Shown: positions 52,101 through 58,209 of the stretch, one piece after another
Layout of the letters: each line of letters starts with the position of its first letter
Numbering within the stretch: the stretch's first letter is position 1
NCBI RefSeq assembly: GCF_028858725.1
Contig: NC_084767.1
Coordinates: forward strand, 21,033,895 to 21,097,894
Reading direction: 5' to 3'
Source of the DNA: Colius striatus
Taxonomy: Eukaryota > Chordata > Aves > Coliiformes > Coliidae
DNA: 64,000 nt
Translations under genes and position numbers: made by a program
Notes under the pieces: generated by a model
What the model was told of the DNA's origin: nothing
What the model saw: the letters and a program-made list of their open reading frames with translations, nothing else
The model's database searches: none

Positions 52101-55100
52101 TGACTGACAAAACCTCTCCTGTAACAATGTGCAAATGCAGATTTCTGTGGTACTGGGCTGCCTTACCTGAGATGTTTCTGCATTTATAGGACAGCAGAGC
52201 TGCGAGTGTGTGAAGCTCATGGTGTCAGCATGGCTCTGCACACACAAGTTAAGTTGCTCCTAGGTCTCTCTAGTTGCTATGTTTTGAGGTTGCTACAGTG
52301 ACCCAGCAAAACCAAGTGGCAATCCAGGCAAAAATCAGTTTTTCATAATGGACCTTCGCTGCAAAACCTTTTTCTGCATGCCCATGCAGATGAGGCATCT
52401 TCTTTCACCAATACTAAAACGCATAGGACAGCAGACTCCGCAAATGAGCCCCACTTTCAGCACCTCAAGCCAAAGGATCAGCAATTCTCCCAGAACAGCC
52501 CTAAGCAAAAGTGTCAATGTTACATATCAACAACCTAAACAACTGAAGGAACTGCACGGGGAGAAAACAAAGACCTACTCCACACACATGGTGGCTGGAT
52601 AAACGCTAGCTGTGAGTTTATTCAGTATTCTTCACAAAAAGATACTGCTCCATATTTGAAATTACTCTTCCAAGACCTATTTCTTATCAGCACTAGCCTC
52701 CATCATCTGCAATACCTACATTTTTCATACTTGGGAGACAATAAAAACTTGTAATTGCCATTCGCAGAGTGTATTTTTACAGAAAAACAACATGACATGC
52801 AAATATTCTCAGAGCTCCATTGGCACTTACCTACTGCACGAAATTGATTCAAGATAAGCTATTAAAGTGCCTATAGTTGGCCTTGTTTAAAGCTAATTCA
52901 TTAGTTTCTTGGAAAAACAAAAAAAACCAAAGCAAAGAGTCTGAATTTGCCTTATTTTGGATTTCTAAGTAAGGCACACAGAGACATATAGCTTCAGATA
53001 GCAAAAAGCATTTTCATGACAACCATCAAAAATCAGTCTCCATATTAAACACGCTTAATGGTTCGTAAAACCAGAGTTTGTTTAAAACTGTGGCTGTGAT
53101 ACCTGCCATTAATTAAGGCAACAGTTTAACTCAACGCTACATGCCAAGGATAGTCTCAAACAACACTCTAATACACTCATTGATGACACTGTCTGCATAT
53201 TGCCACTCCCATTTAAGTAAGTATTTAAAAATTACTTGTTTTAATTCCGTTTCTGCTTTCTTCATTTTCTGCAGCTGCTGTTCCAAGCCATGTACAGTCT
53301 TCGAGACTTCAGCACTGCGGTGCTCCAGTTCTCGTATCTGTGCCACCAGCTTTTCTATCTCTTTATCACGAGCCGCAATTTCTTGGTGGTTTTGCTCCTT
53401 TTCTAACAGCAATTTATTGTAATCATCCATCTTCTCTTTTATTTCTGCTTGCAAAGATTCCACCTATATAGAAATATCATTATGCAGATATTCAGGCTAT
53501 GTAACAAACTTTCAATTCGAAGTGAGAGCAATTTCATGGCAAAGCAGGTAGAGTTTTACTACAGACTAAACAAGTGCTAACATCCCAGATGGAAGTAAAA
53601 CTACAGGTGGACAGAAAGGATGAAAAAGTAACTTCCCGAAACCTTGCTTTCCAAATGCAGAAGCCATTAAATACTCTTGATACATTTGATTACTCTCTCT
53701 TACTATTTGCAATACTCTTGCAAAATACTGGACGAAGGCATATTTTCAAGGCCCAATGGTCATCAAAAGGGGGCCTTGGGAGGTGTGGTGTTTTTTGTTT
53801 GCTCAAAGTTTTAAAAACCCCAAGATAACATGAACTATTACTAGTAGCATCAGATGTATTCCTATAACATCTGAACCCTCTTCCATTACTTCAAGTAGTT
53901 CCACTTTAAAGGAAGATACCAAGAGTAGAACAATAGATATGCAACATAGCATTCTCAATGCCTGCAAATCAGAGAGATTCACAGCAGTTAACATAGAACA
54001 AGTAGTCTTTGTTCAAAACTAACTTAAACATGAAGAGGATAACAATTTTGTGTTTGAGCTCACTGAGATGGTGTTATGCACAAAGCTGCAGGAAAAAGGT
54101 CGCTCATTCATCCCAGTAATTAATGTGAAGGCAAGGCTAGGAGCTTTAGTGGGTAACAGAAGCAGGAGAGAACCACGAGTGACAGATAGACTATGTCAGA
54201 AGCAATAAAGTCCTTAAGCACATCAAATGCAAGCTCAGATAGGAAAGCAATGGGAAACCTTCTGAAGGAGAAATAATTTGGTCAAGCAAGATGAGATTTT
54301 ATGAAAGAAATGCTTTGTTTGTTCATTAATAAATGTCTGAATGTATGCAAATTCCACTTTGATATTATAAAATATTTTTTTGTATTAATATAGAATTTTG
54401 TGTTTTCAAAGTATTGTACAGATATTACTAAAGCAGAAAAACACCCTCTAGCAAAATACAGATGAGAGTTTAGTTAAATTAATAAGCATGGAGGGCATCA
54501 CAGACTAGTTAAGAATACTAAAAATTATTAATATTACATTTTCAAATGCTTACAGGCACATATACATTTCCTTAATTATGTGTACATCTTATTCCGTTCT
54601 CATTTCATCAGGAATTAATCAACTGTTAAGCATAGTGCAGGCCCTACAGTAAAGCCTTTTGGTACAGAAAAACCGTTTAGAGGCCTAACACTTTCTAATG
54701 CTACATAATTTTGGCATCAGAATCCCAGAAACTATGACATTTTCCACATGGAAAGTGTGGTTTTTAACATCATGTTGTTAGAAAGCTACTGTTGCCATCA
54801 TGTAGCTAAGAAAACACTTCCACAACCTTCACCCTCATAGCACACTCTCAGATGGGGGTTCCCGGTACCGGTCAGCACTCTTCACAGAATAATCCACTCA
54901 CATACACCTAAACAATGACTATGAACTTGTTATAACTCCTACATGCAGAAATTAGAAGTTCAAGTGAACTGATTTGTTTCAGAGCGAGGAAAGGAATTGC
55001 CGACATTTCAGCTGCACTAAACAACTGAACAACAATATCTAAATCCTGACCTTTTTTTTGGCATGGACTGCACACATATCTCACCCTACCCATAAGTGTC

Positions 55101-58100
55101 ATCTGCTTAGTTTTTTACCTTGTGTGCCTTTCTCCTGTTAAGTTTCCATCCTTTCTGAGAGAGGTTGCAGAGTTACAACAGCTACTCTTAATTTTTTCAG
55201 GTACTCCTCTTTACTAAGCCACGAGCACAGTAGTAACTAACTGTCATCTACCTAACATCTTGGACAGAAAGCAAGCTGCAGTCTTAACAGTTTGACACAT
55301 ATCCTTTATAGAATGACAGAACCATTGAGGTTGAAAAAGACCTTTAAGCTCATTGAGTCCAACTGTTAACCCAGCATTGCCACAGCCACCACTAAACCAT
55401 GTCTCCAAGCACCATATCTACAGGTGTTCTACATACCTCCAGGGATGGGGACTCTACTTCCCTGGGCAGCCTGTACCAAGGCTTGATTACCCTTTTGGTG
55501 AAGAATTTTTTACTAATATCCAACCTAAACCATCCCTGGCACAACATGATGACTCTGTATGCCGAGGATTGCCACAGAGGTGTACCTTCTGGGTACAAAC
55601 AGATCTTCAACAAGTCATGTGGCTTTCAAAACAAAAATCTTGCCATTCCTCTTCTGATCTTTGCCACAGAGTAAATAACATGTAAGTTGTGTGTGTGATG
55701 CACTTAGAAAAATGTAATGCCAGATAATGCCATGCAAGGAAATGAGAACCCAAGACTAATGCAGAATGATATGTAACCACGCTGCTTCTTAAGAAGCCTG
55801 ATGAATTCATGTCAGAGGTTACATAAGGCAAGTGACAGTCAGGAGCACTCCAGCATGGAAAAATCACTCTATCATAGATTACAGTGTTCCTACAAGATTT
55901 TCTTCTCTAATACCAAGGCATCCAATTTCATAAATTGCACGTAAATGAAGAGATGGAAATAAAATTAAGTAGTATATACACTGAAGTTTTATTATGAGCA
56001 GGACCACAATCAAAAGCTGAAGGCTAAGGCACAGCCTATCATCATAAATCCATTATCTTTGTTTCATATTCCAAATCTCAACTTCTCTCATGTCAAAAAG
56101 CTCTTCTACGGTAAGTAACTTCCTGTAACACATCTGAGCAATAAGCTAGGATAATCAGAATCATAGAATGGTAGGGTTGGAAGGGAACTTTAGAGATCAT
56201 CTAGTCCAACCCCCCTGCAGAAGCAGGGTCACCTAGATCAGGTCGCATAGGAACATGTCCAGGCAGGTCTTGCAGACCTCCAAGAAAGGAGACTCCACAA
56301 CCCATGAGGGCACATTGCTGGCTCATGTTTAGCTTATTATCAATCAGGACTCCCAGGTCTCTCTCTGCAGAGCTGCTCTTCAGCAGTTTGACCCCCAGCC
56401 TGTACTGGTGCATGGGGTTATTCCTTCCCAGATGCAGGACTCTGCACTTGTCCTTGTTGAACCTCATGAGGTTCCTCTCTGCCCAGCTCTCAAGCCGGTC
56501 AAGATCCGGCTGAACGGCCACACAGCCTTGTGGGGAAATCAGCCAGTCCTCCCAGTTTGGTGTCATCAGCCAACTTGTCATCAACCCATCCAGGTTGTTG
56601 ATGAAGATGTTGAACAAGACTGGCCCTAGGACCCATCCCTGTGGAACTCCACTGGCTACAGGCCTCCAACTCGATTCTGTGCCATTGATCACCACCCTCT
56701 GGGCTCTGAGAATGAAACAGTTATGTACAGGAAATGAAATCAAAAGCAGTTCCTCAATTCTTGCAAGAGCTCTGCCATCCTAAAATATGTATCTGTATTT
56801 CCAAGTTAAGCTGAAGCTCCCTTAACATATCAAAAGGTAGGAAAAAAAGCCACACTAGATCTAATTAATAGAGGGTATTGAAAAGAAAAGGAAAGAAAAT
56901 TTAAAGATATGTTCATGCTGTTTTCCATACCTGTAGAATCAATTCATAATTCTGTACAATGTTCATTTATGTGAAAAACAAAAACAAAAAAGCAAAAGTT
57001 AGTCTTTGAAACCAAGCATTAAACAAATGAACATGTGAAGTACTGATTTATAAACCTTATATAGGACATGGCATGCAGACAAAAGAACATATCTCATTAC
57101 AACTAGTATAGCTGGAAAAACTAAACATGTTTAGAATTCAGAAGTTCAAGTGTGCTCTGTAGAGTAGTGTCTTTCTCCTCAATTCATTTTAAAGAGACTA
57201 ACAGGCTGAGAAATTCTCTGTAATGCACATACAACGCTTCTTTCCGTCGCCATAAGAAATAACACAAGTACATGCTCACTGCCTAAACGTAGTCCAGTCA
57301 GCTGGGGGAAAACCTGCTTGCTGGGTGACAACAGAGGAGGAAAAAAAAAGTCTCCCAGGACAACAGTCCCCCAAGACAACAAAGCTTTTGGTATTCCACT
57401 ACAGTAAACAAACTCCTTTGGCCACTAAGTGTGATTTTACTCACCCTATACTCCCTGGGCTCTCCTGAAGTCTGTGATTTTGCTGAAAGTTTTAACTGTT
57501 CTTCCAGTTTCCGAATCTCCTGCTGAAAATCATCACGTTCATGTTCCCGCTCTATAGCTTGTTCCTGTAAACCCAGCCAGAGGTAATGAAAATATCTCTG
57601 AAAATAAACTTTGCATTTTGTTAAAAGAGAATACAAGAAAAATCTGGGGTTTATTTTTACAATGAAGAAACTATGCTCACTTAAAAATAATTAGGCCCTG
57701 TCAGTAGTCCTGAAGGCATAGCTAAAATTACAAGGAAAGACAAAAAAAACCCCCCTTTTCGACTCCAGTGTACCTACTAATTACAAATAGATTTGGAATA
57801 GGAATTTTAAAAACTACCTTTTTTTTTTTTCCTTTTACAAGACTAGAATACCAAGGTCTTAATTTCAAACAAAAGGAAAGTGGCCTATTTTAGGAACCAT
57901 CTTCCAAGTCTCAGTCACAAACTAGGAGAATTATTTATAACCTCCCAAACCATGGAAACGTGGTACCAAGGTTGCTTACATCCATGAATTGCCGCTGGTT
58001 TTTAAGCTGCTTTTCAAGAACTTGAATTTGCTGTTTTAATTCAGCAACCTCCAATAACTGTGTAGCCAGGTCTTGATTACTATTCAGCTGTTCTTCCAGT

Positions 58101-58209
58101 TCCACCTCCAAAACTTTCATTTGAGAGCGTAAGTTGGAATGGTCCTTTTCTGCCTGACACTGAAGCTCTAATTTCTCCTTTGCTAAAAGTTCTACTTCCT
58201 TGAGTAGAC
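16088..58209 (-). CDS. PCNT: Pericentrin (5'-partial): 25 chained exons encoding the C-terminal ~1,998 residues
   Basis: Pericentrin is the large coiled-coil scaffold of the pericentriolar material. It anchors gamma-tubulin complexes and other centrosomal proteins. Exons, from 5' to 3': 58209-57980, 57564-57445, 53463-53236, 50590-50420, 48384-48232, 47774-47619, 47359-46238, 43867-43712, 41684-41151, 40314-40212, 39788-39637, 36299-36102, 35861-35688, 33724-33502, 32911-32698, 32026-31876, 30499-29789, 29110-28830, 28132-28030, 24163-23999, 22823-22585, 21640-21552, 19627-19474, 17783-17656, 16131-16088. All boundaries are AG/GT and all phases match. The total is 5,999 nt, open throughout and ending in TGA. 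Fragment residues 1-726 are heptad-rich coiled coil, 727-1165 less structured, 1166-1700 coiled coil, about 1782-1880 the PACT domain. The C-terminal motif [15 protein letters not shown] is pericentrin-like (from memory of the human protein). AKAP9 has a related PACT domain but a different tail, and its gene does not neighbour DIP2A. The 5' exons are outside the window. Small symmetric exons could have been missed. Confidence 0.95.
16132..17655 (-). other. PCNT: Last PCNT intron
   Basis: 1.5 kb between w24 and w25. It contains a 37-bp direct tandem pair (16738-16774 and 16775-16811) sharing TGCCCTGCAGGGGAGGC. Nothing else is recognised. Confidence 0.7.
17656..17783 (-). CDS. PCNT: PCNT exon w24, conserved C-terminal motif
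   Basis: 128 nt, phase 2 to 1, residues 1942-1984 plus one base. The acceptor is TTCCCTTTTTAAG, the donor CTGCCAG then GTATGA. It encodes [20 protein letters not shown] followed by RLGG, the C-terminal motif shared with human pericentrin. Reading through the donor would give an alternative 13-residue tail before a stop. Confidence 0.95.
19474..19627 (-). CDS. PCNT: PCNT exon w23
   Basis: 154 nt, phase 1 to 2, residues 1891-1941 plus two bases. The acceptor is TTGAACACAG. The donor is CAG then GTCAGT, a C at +3 but otherwise good. Donors further on (GTACTT, GTAAAC) are out of phase with w24. The peptide is proline, serine and arginine rich ([17 protein letters not shown]), matching the variable basic linker after PACT in pericentrin. 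Confidence 0.9.
19628..21551 (-). other. PCNT: PCNT intron between w22 and w23
   Basis: 1.9 kb. It contains the AT-rich CAAGTG-motif cluster (20441-20518) and a 16-bp direct repeat (CTGTATATCTGTAA units, about 20560-20590). No mobile element is recognised. Confidence 0.7.
20441..20525. repeat. Cluster of AAGTG/CAAGTG motifs in AT-rich context
   Basis: AAGTGATT at 20443, CAAGTGCTTA at 20461, CAAGTGATTA at 20491, CAAGTAATTA at 20502 and CAAGTGCTTA at 20513, with intervals of 30, 11 and 11 bases, plus intervening TTAATTA/ATTGATTAAG words. Either a decayed short tandem repeat or a homotypic binding-site cluster. The core CAAGTG is the NK2-class homeodomain word. Confidence 0.5.
21552..21640 (-). 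CDS. PCNT: PCNT exon w22, end of PACT domain
   Basis: 89 nt, phase 2 to 1, residues 1861-1890 plus one base; too short to stand out as an open frame. The acceptor is TTACTAAG, the donor ACACAG then GTAAGC. The split codon gives R, followed by [19 protein letters not shown], the conserved LKFLVKKW end of PACT. It fits exactly between w21 and w23 by phase. Confidence 0.95.
22585..22823 (-). CDS. PCNT: PCNT exon w21, PACT domain core
   Basis: 239 nt, phase 0 to 2, residues 1782-1860 plus two bases. The acceptor is TTTGTTTCTTCAG, the donor TCAAG then GTAAGG. It encodes the hallmark PACT segment [20 protein letters not shown], then [14 protein letters not shown] and [20 protein letters not shown] targets pericentrin and AKAP9 to the centrosome, and calmodulin binding maps to this region in the human protein. 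This exon gives the firmest family identification in the window. Confidence 0.98.
23999..24163 (-). CDS. PCNT: PCNT exon w20
   Basis: 165 nt, phase 0 to 0, residues 1727-1781. The acceptor is TTTCTTTCTTAG, the donor AAG then GTAAAA. The peptide includes [20 protein letters not shown], matching the conserved 'EREVWQRERxxLQ' helix that precedes PACT in pericentrin and AKAP9. It then has a proline-containing linker ending SSPK. Confidence 0.93.
25745..26235 (-). mobile_element. CR1 LINE fragment, minus orientation
   Basis: Shows the CR1 3' region in reverse complement: GGAAGGAACCTCTAGAG...CCAGTCCAACCCCCTGC, then GAAGGAGACTCCACACC and the GGCTAAACAGCCCC phrase. The octamer tail is eroded. It lies in the same orientation as PCNT. 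5'-truncated. Confidence 0.9.
26451..27238 (+). mobile_element. Solo LTR of an avian endogenous retrovirus (family A, copy 2)
   Basis: Starts TGTCATGGTTTGACATGACA and ends GGGCCAAACCACAACA. Aligned end to end, it is the reverse complement of the LTR at 1340-2554. Flanks TCAGG and TAAGG are a 5-bp duplication with one difference. It contains an AATAAA (in GTAGAATAAACTTTCC, near 27010), giving plus-strand sense, and a ~45-bp repeat of three units (26820-26910). It lacks the 80-bp VNTR of copy 1, which explains the shorter 788 bp. It is antisense to PCNT. Confidence 0.87.
28030..28132 (-). CDS. PCNT: PCNT exon w19
   Basis: 103 nt, phase 2 to 0, residues 1692-1726. The acceptor is TTTCTATTTAACAG, the donor CAG then GTAAGG. 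The peptide is serine-rich, then helical: [20 protein letters not shown], ending LSPPASQ. The large downstream intron (3.9 kb) contains an antisense CR1 and a solo LTR. Confidence 0.9.
28830..29110 (-). CDS. PCNT: PCNT exon w18
   Basis: 281 nt, phase 0 to 2, residues 1599-1691 plus two bases. The acceptor is GTTCAAATAG, the donor GATAA then GTGAGT. It contains [20 protein letters not shown], a short Q/H-rich coil ([16 protein letters not shown]), and a final amphipathic helix [15 protein letters not shown]. It is the end of the second coiled-coil block. Confidence 0.93.
29789..30499 (-). CDS. PCNT: PCNT exon w17, large coiled-coil exon (237 codons)
   Basis: 711 nt, phase 0 to 0, residues 1362-1598. 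The acceptor is CGTTTTGACAG, the donor CTG then GTGAGA. It is continuous coiled coil rich in leucine, glutamate, glutamine and arginine (for example [20 protein letters not shown]). It ends in a highly charged Q-rich stretch ([20 protein letters not shown]). It is more GC-rich than the flanking introns. Confidence 0.95.
30500..31875 (-). other. PCNT: PCNT intron between w16 and w17
   Basis: 1.4 kb. It contains a partial 41-bp tandem duplication: a perfect 22-bp repeat ATTCTGTGAAAATAACACAA(TA) at 31684-31705 and 31725-31746, about 130 bases after the w16 donor. Nothing else is recognised. Confidence 0.65.
31876..32026 (-). CDS. PCNT: PCNT exon w16
   Basis: 151 nt, phase 2 to 0, residues 1311-1361. 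The acceptor is GAACTTTTCAG, the donor GAG then GTAATG. It encodes [20 protein letters not shown] and further heptads. A run of eight A in the coding strand at its start (codons for KK) is a potential slippage site, but the frame is intact here. Confidence 0.93.
32698..32911 (-). CDS. PCNT: PCNT exon w15
   Basis: 214 nt, phase 1 to 2, residues 1240-1311 (both ends split). The acceptor is TTGTTCTAG, the donor CAGTTACG then GTGAGA. The translation [20 protein letters not shown] and onward to [11 protein letters not shown] is uninterrupted coiled coil. The frame is fixed by both neighbours. Confidence 0.93.
33502..33724 (-). CDS. PCNT: PCNT exon w14
   Basis: 223 nt, phase 0 to 1, residues 1166-1239 plus one base. 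The donor is AAAG then GTAATC. The acceptor is taken as CTTTGTAG (start 33724). The CAACAG nine bases later (start 33715) is also in frame and cannot be excluded. The peptide includes [20 protein letters not shown], the family-conserved 'SLLSEIQ' coil that re-enters coiled coil after the central region. Confidence 0.9.
34196..34924 (+). mobile_element. CR1 LINE fragment, plus orientation (first of doublet)
   Basis: ORF2 C-terminal remnant (CTTGCACCTGGGAAAGACTAAC, then GGGCCCCTCAGTTCAAGAAGG) through the 3' UTR to CCCTTCCAACCCATTCTGTGA. Frames are broken. Antisense to PCNT. Confidence 0.9.
34935..35660 (+). mobile_element. CR1 LINE fragment, plus orientation (second of doublet)
   Basis: Starts in the same ORF2 region as the previous copy (TTCATGAGGTTCAACAAGGGC) and ends TTCCAACCTCTACCATTCTGTGATGA. 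It diverges from the first copy at many positions, so it is a separate insertion or an old duplication. It ends about 28 bases from the w13 splice donor. Confidence 0.9.
35688..35861 (-). CDS. PCNT: PCNT exon w13
   Basis: 174 nt, phase 0 to 0, residues 1108-1165. The acceptor is CCTTTTAACAG, the donor CAA then GTAAGA. It contains [18 protein letters not shown], the counterpart of the family-conserved DWRGELL motif also present in AKAP9. A CR1 copy ends only about 28 bases beyond the donor, in the following intron. Confidence 0.94.
36102..36299 (-). CDS. PCNT: PCNT exon w12
   Basis: 198 nt, phase 0 to 0, residues 1042-1107. The acceptor is TTTCCTTCTCAG, the donor AAG then GTATGA. It encodes [20 protein letters not shown], a segment with a recognisable counterpart in the pericentrin/AKAP9 family (AKAP9 has a similar 'VLSLTESP' stretch). 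It ends in a helix [13 protein letters not shown]. Confidence 0.93.
36300..39636 (-). other. PCNT: PCNT intron between w11 and w12
   Basis: 3.3 kb. A minus-oriented CR1 occupies 36898-37850. From about 37850 to 39450 the sequence is richer in C and looks repeat-derived, but I cannot assign it. A 109-codon open frame (38636-38307, minus) lies within it. A short exon-like remnant sits at 36845-36895. Confidence 0.6.
36898..37850 (-). mobile_element. CR1 LINE fragment, minus orientation (~0.95 kb)
   Basis: In reverse complement: the 3' end GAATGGGTTGGAAGGGACC, the 'CTTCTCCAGGCTAAACATCACC' region, and then the reverse-transcriptase coding part with the CR1 phrase ACCCAGGTGCAGGACCTTGC and TGAATCTGATGGGGTTCACA. 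It fades out after the GACCCTTGAGGAAACCACTT region. Same orientation as PCNT. Confidence 0.9.
39637..39788 (-). CDS. PCNT: PCNT exon w11
   Basis: 152 nt, phase 1 to 0, split codon 991 to residue 1041. The acceptor is TCTGTTTTCAG, the donor AAG then GTAATA. The peptide contains [20 protein letters not shown], a hydrophobic helical patch unlike the surrounding coils, then [10 protein letters not shown]. The 3.3 kb intron that follows holds an antisense CR1 and an unassigned segment. Confidence 0.9.
40212..40314 (-). CDS. PCNT: PCNT exon w10
   Basis: 103 nt, phase 0 to 1, residues 957-990 plus the first base of codon 991. The donor is AGCAGCA then GTAAGT, close to consensus. The acceptor is a tandem AAGCAG (NAGNAG). 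I chose the CAG; use of the AAG three bases earlier (start 40317) would add one glutamine. The peptide [17 protein letters not shown] is serine/threonine/acid rich and non-coiled. Confidence 0.85.
41151..41684 (-). CDS. PCNT: PCNT exon w9, central region with candidate separase site
   Basis: 534 nt, phase 0 to 0, residues 779-956. The acceptor is TTTGATTGTAG, the donor TTG then GTAAGTGG, which is a near-consensus site. It is mostly unstructured and serine/acid rich, with a short coil at the start ([17 protein letters not shown]). It contains SPEMMR at 41403-41420. The arginine is fragment residue 872, 1,126 residues from the C terminus. Human pericentrin is cleaved by separase at R2231, 1,105 residues from its end, so this is the probable equivalent site. 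Confidence 0.92.
41685..43711 (-). other. PCNT: PCNT intron between w8 and w9
   Basis: 2.0 kb without recognised mobile elements. It includes the 264-nt candidate cassette exon (43312-43049) and an AT-rich (TATA)n-like stretch near 43425-43460 outside it on the w8 side. Confidence 0.6.
43049..43312 (-). other. Candidate extra PCNT cassette exon (unproven)
   Basis: 264 nt open on the minus strand between w8 and w9, bounded by CTATCACACAG and AGG then GTAAAA. It is phase 0 on both sides, so it could be included without shifting the frame. It encodes 88 residues (begins [12 protein letters not shown], ends basic KAGGGAKR), with no coiled coil and no family resemblance that I recognise. The opposite strand is also open over most of it, and the acceptor tract is weak. 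It may be chance. See findings. Confidence 0.2.
43712..43867 (-). CDS. PCNT: PCNT exon w8
   Basis: 156 nt, phase 0 to 0, residues 727-778. The acceptor is ACAATGCAG, with a TTTTCCTTT tract about 10 bases further upstream; the donor is AAG then GTATGC. The peptide ([16 protein letters not shown]... to ...GKIMKDIK) is polar and not strongly coiled coil, so conservation support is weaker than for neighbouring exons. The chain of phases requires it or an equivalent symmetric exon, or none. Confidence 0.75.
43868..46237 (-). other. PCNT: PCNT intron between w7 and w8
   Basis: 2.4 kb containing an ERVL-like LTR fragment (45385-45935). The rest is AT-rich without recognised features. Confidence 0.7.
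45385..45935 (-). mobile_element. ERVL-like LTR fragment (family B), minus orientation
   Basis: Resembles the common avian ERVL LTR read in reverse: GGCAGGTTGACCTTGGCCAG at the left, a CATGGGTGGAGATAAAGAGA segment, ATTTATTTTG (polyadenylation signal on minus), CACCATGGTCTCTTCCATGG, and TTGCCACCTACACCCAAT at the right. No clear flanking duplication and no internal genes. It is distinct from the two family A LTRs. Assignment is by memory of consensus phrases. Confidence 0.7.
46238..47359 (-). CDS. PCNT: PCNT exon w7, large coiled-coil exon (374 codons)
   Basis: 1,122 nt, phase 0 to 0, residues 353-726. It is the largest coding exon in the window. The acceptor is TTCTTTTGCTCAG, the donor CTG then GTATGT. 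It is almost entirely heptad repeats (for example [19 protein letters not shown]), with one acidic break ([10 protein letters not shown]) about 60 residues in. Several 60-110 aa open frames on both strands across it are shadows caused by this composition. Toward the 3' end, the short acidic linker [12 protein letters not shown] leads into the less-structured central region. Confidence 0.95.
47619..47774 (-). CDS. PCNT: PCNT exon w6
   Basis: 156 nt, phase 0 to 0, residues 301-352. The acceptor follows a T6 tract (TTTTTTCTGATCAG). The donor is AAA then GTAAGAG. An alternative upstream acceptor (CCATTAG near 47816) also keeps an open frame but has a poorer pyrimidine tract. The first part ([10 protein letters not shown]) is a linker; the second part ([20 protein letters not shown]) is coiled coil. 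Confidence 0.88.
48232..48384 (-). CDS. PCNT: PCNT exon w5
   Basis: 153 nt, phase 0 to 0, residues 250-300. The acceptor is TTTGTTTCAG, the donor AAG then GTAGGT. It encodes [20 protein letters not shown] and the continuation ending LENTHLK, a coiled coil joining w4 and w6 without a break. Confidence 0.92.
48385..50419 (-). other. PCNT: PCNT intron between w4 and w5
   Basis: 2.0 kb. It contains a plus-oriented CR1 at 49553-50300. A small repeat (GCTCATAAAA twice, 48602-48622) is also seen. Nothing else is recognised. Confidence 0.7.
49553..50300 (+). mobile_element. CR1 LINE fragment, plus orientation, with residual ORF2 reading frame
   Basis: Contains 175 codons still open (49562-50089) from the C-terminal part of CR1 ORF2, including [13 protein letters not shown] and [17 protein letters not shown], then a stop, the 3' UTR and the tail TTTTGTGATTCTATGATT. 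It is 5'-truncated: the endonuclease and catalytic palm are absent, so it is not functional. The open frame suggests a fairly young copy. Antisense to PCNT. Confidence 0.93.
50420..50590 (-). CDS. PCNT: PCNT exon w4
   Basis: 171 nt, phase 0 to 0, residues 193-249. The acceptor is AAATTTTCAG, the donor GAG then GTAAGAGC. The peptide starts [20 protein letters not shown] and ends in a QSKERE heptad; the middle ([12 protein letters not shown]) interrupts the coil. It lies just upstream (in the transcript) of the intron carrying a sense-opposed CR1 copy. Confidence 0.9.
50591..53235 (-). other. PCNT: PCNT intron between w3 and w4
   Basis: 2.6 kb. A short minus-oriented CR1 tail lies at 51772-51907. 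A fragment near 52170-52190 has acceptor- and donor-like words about 10 bases apart, too short to call an exon. Confidence 0.65.
51772..51907 (-). mobile_element. CR1 LINE 3' fragment, minus orientation
   Basis: Reverse complement of the CR1 3' end: GGGTTGGAGGGGACCTTGAA, GATCATCTAGTACAAATCCC and TCCAGAGAACGAGACTCCAC. The octamer tail is lost. About 135 bp. Confidence 0.85.
53236..53463 (-). CDS. PCNT: PCNT exon w3
   Basis: 228 nt, phase 0 to 0, residues 117-192. The acceptor TTTCTATATAG precedes GTG GAA TCT. The donor is CAA followed by GTAATT, a weaker +5 than most in this gene. The peptide [20 protein letters not shown] and following residues form continuous coiled coil. The 4 kb intron before it holds two antisense CR1 fragments. 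Confidence 0.92.
55310..55560 (-). mobile_element. CR1-like LINE 3' fragment, minus orientation (diverged)
   Basis: AGAATGACAGAACCATTGAGG, GTCCAACTGTTAACCCAGC, CTTCCCTGGGCAGCCTGTAC and GGTGAAGAATTTTTTACTAA follow the CR1 3' UTR layout but differ from the other copies, suggesting an older subfamily. Confidence 0.75.
56155..56715 (-). mobile_element. CR1 LINE fragment with reverse-transcriptase remnant and internal deletion
   Basis: 3' end GAATCATAGAATGGTAGGG, then a jump at about 56303 from the 3' UTR straight into ORF2, showing an internal deletion. The minus frame retains [19 protein letters not shown], the CR1 RT palm segment. The downstream DD-containing motif region is altered, so it is non-functional. 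Same orientation as PCNT. Confidence 0.92.
57445..57564 (-). CDS. PCNT: PCNT exon w2
   Basis: 120 nt, phase 0 to 0, residues 77-116. The acceptor is GGGTTTACAG, then GAACAAGCT; the donor is GTGAGT after a TATAGG exon end. The peptide includes [19 protein letters not shown], a charged coiled-coil segment. A longer open reading frame runs upstream of the acceptor, but this boundary joins w1 in frame and has the better acceptor. Confidence 0.9.
57565..57979 (-). other. PCNT: PCNT intron between w1 and w2
   Basis: 415 bases, AT-rich, with a T10 run near 57820 and an A8-C6 junction near 57745. No mobile element. Confidence 0.8.
57980..58209 (-). CDS. PCNT: PCNT exon w1 (first visible exon)
   Basis: 230 nt. 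The acceptor has a T-rich tract ending TTGTTCAG at 58210. The donor after 57980 is GTAAGC. It enters at codon position 2 (phase 1) and leaves in phase 0. It encodes fragment residues 1-76, starting [18 protein letters not shown], a regular leucine/glutamate/lysine heptad pattern typical of pericentrin coiled coil. The upstream exon must end with one spare base. I could not find it between 58210 and 64000. Confidence 0.9.

Larger units (their letters stand above)
53464..57444 (-). other. PCNT: PCNT intron between w2 and w3
   Basis: 4.0 kb, the largest complete intron in the PCNT part of the window. It has two minus-oriented CR1 fragments (55310-55560, 56155-56715). No additional exon with coiled-coil content is seen. 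Confidence 0.7.

Noticed and set aside
52165..52195. Micro-exon near 52180 with ATGCAG and CTCAG then GTAAGG
   Set aside because: Only about 10 bases between acceptor- and donor-like words, not a multiple of three, and the w3-w4 join is already in phase.
56201..56743. 180-codon minus open frame with reverse-transcriptase motif
   Set aside because: It is a deleted CR1 remnant, not a host gene.
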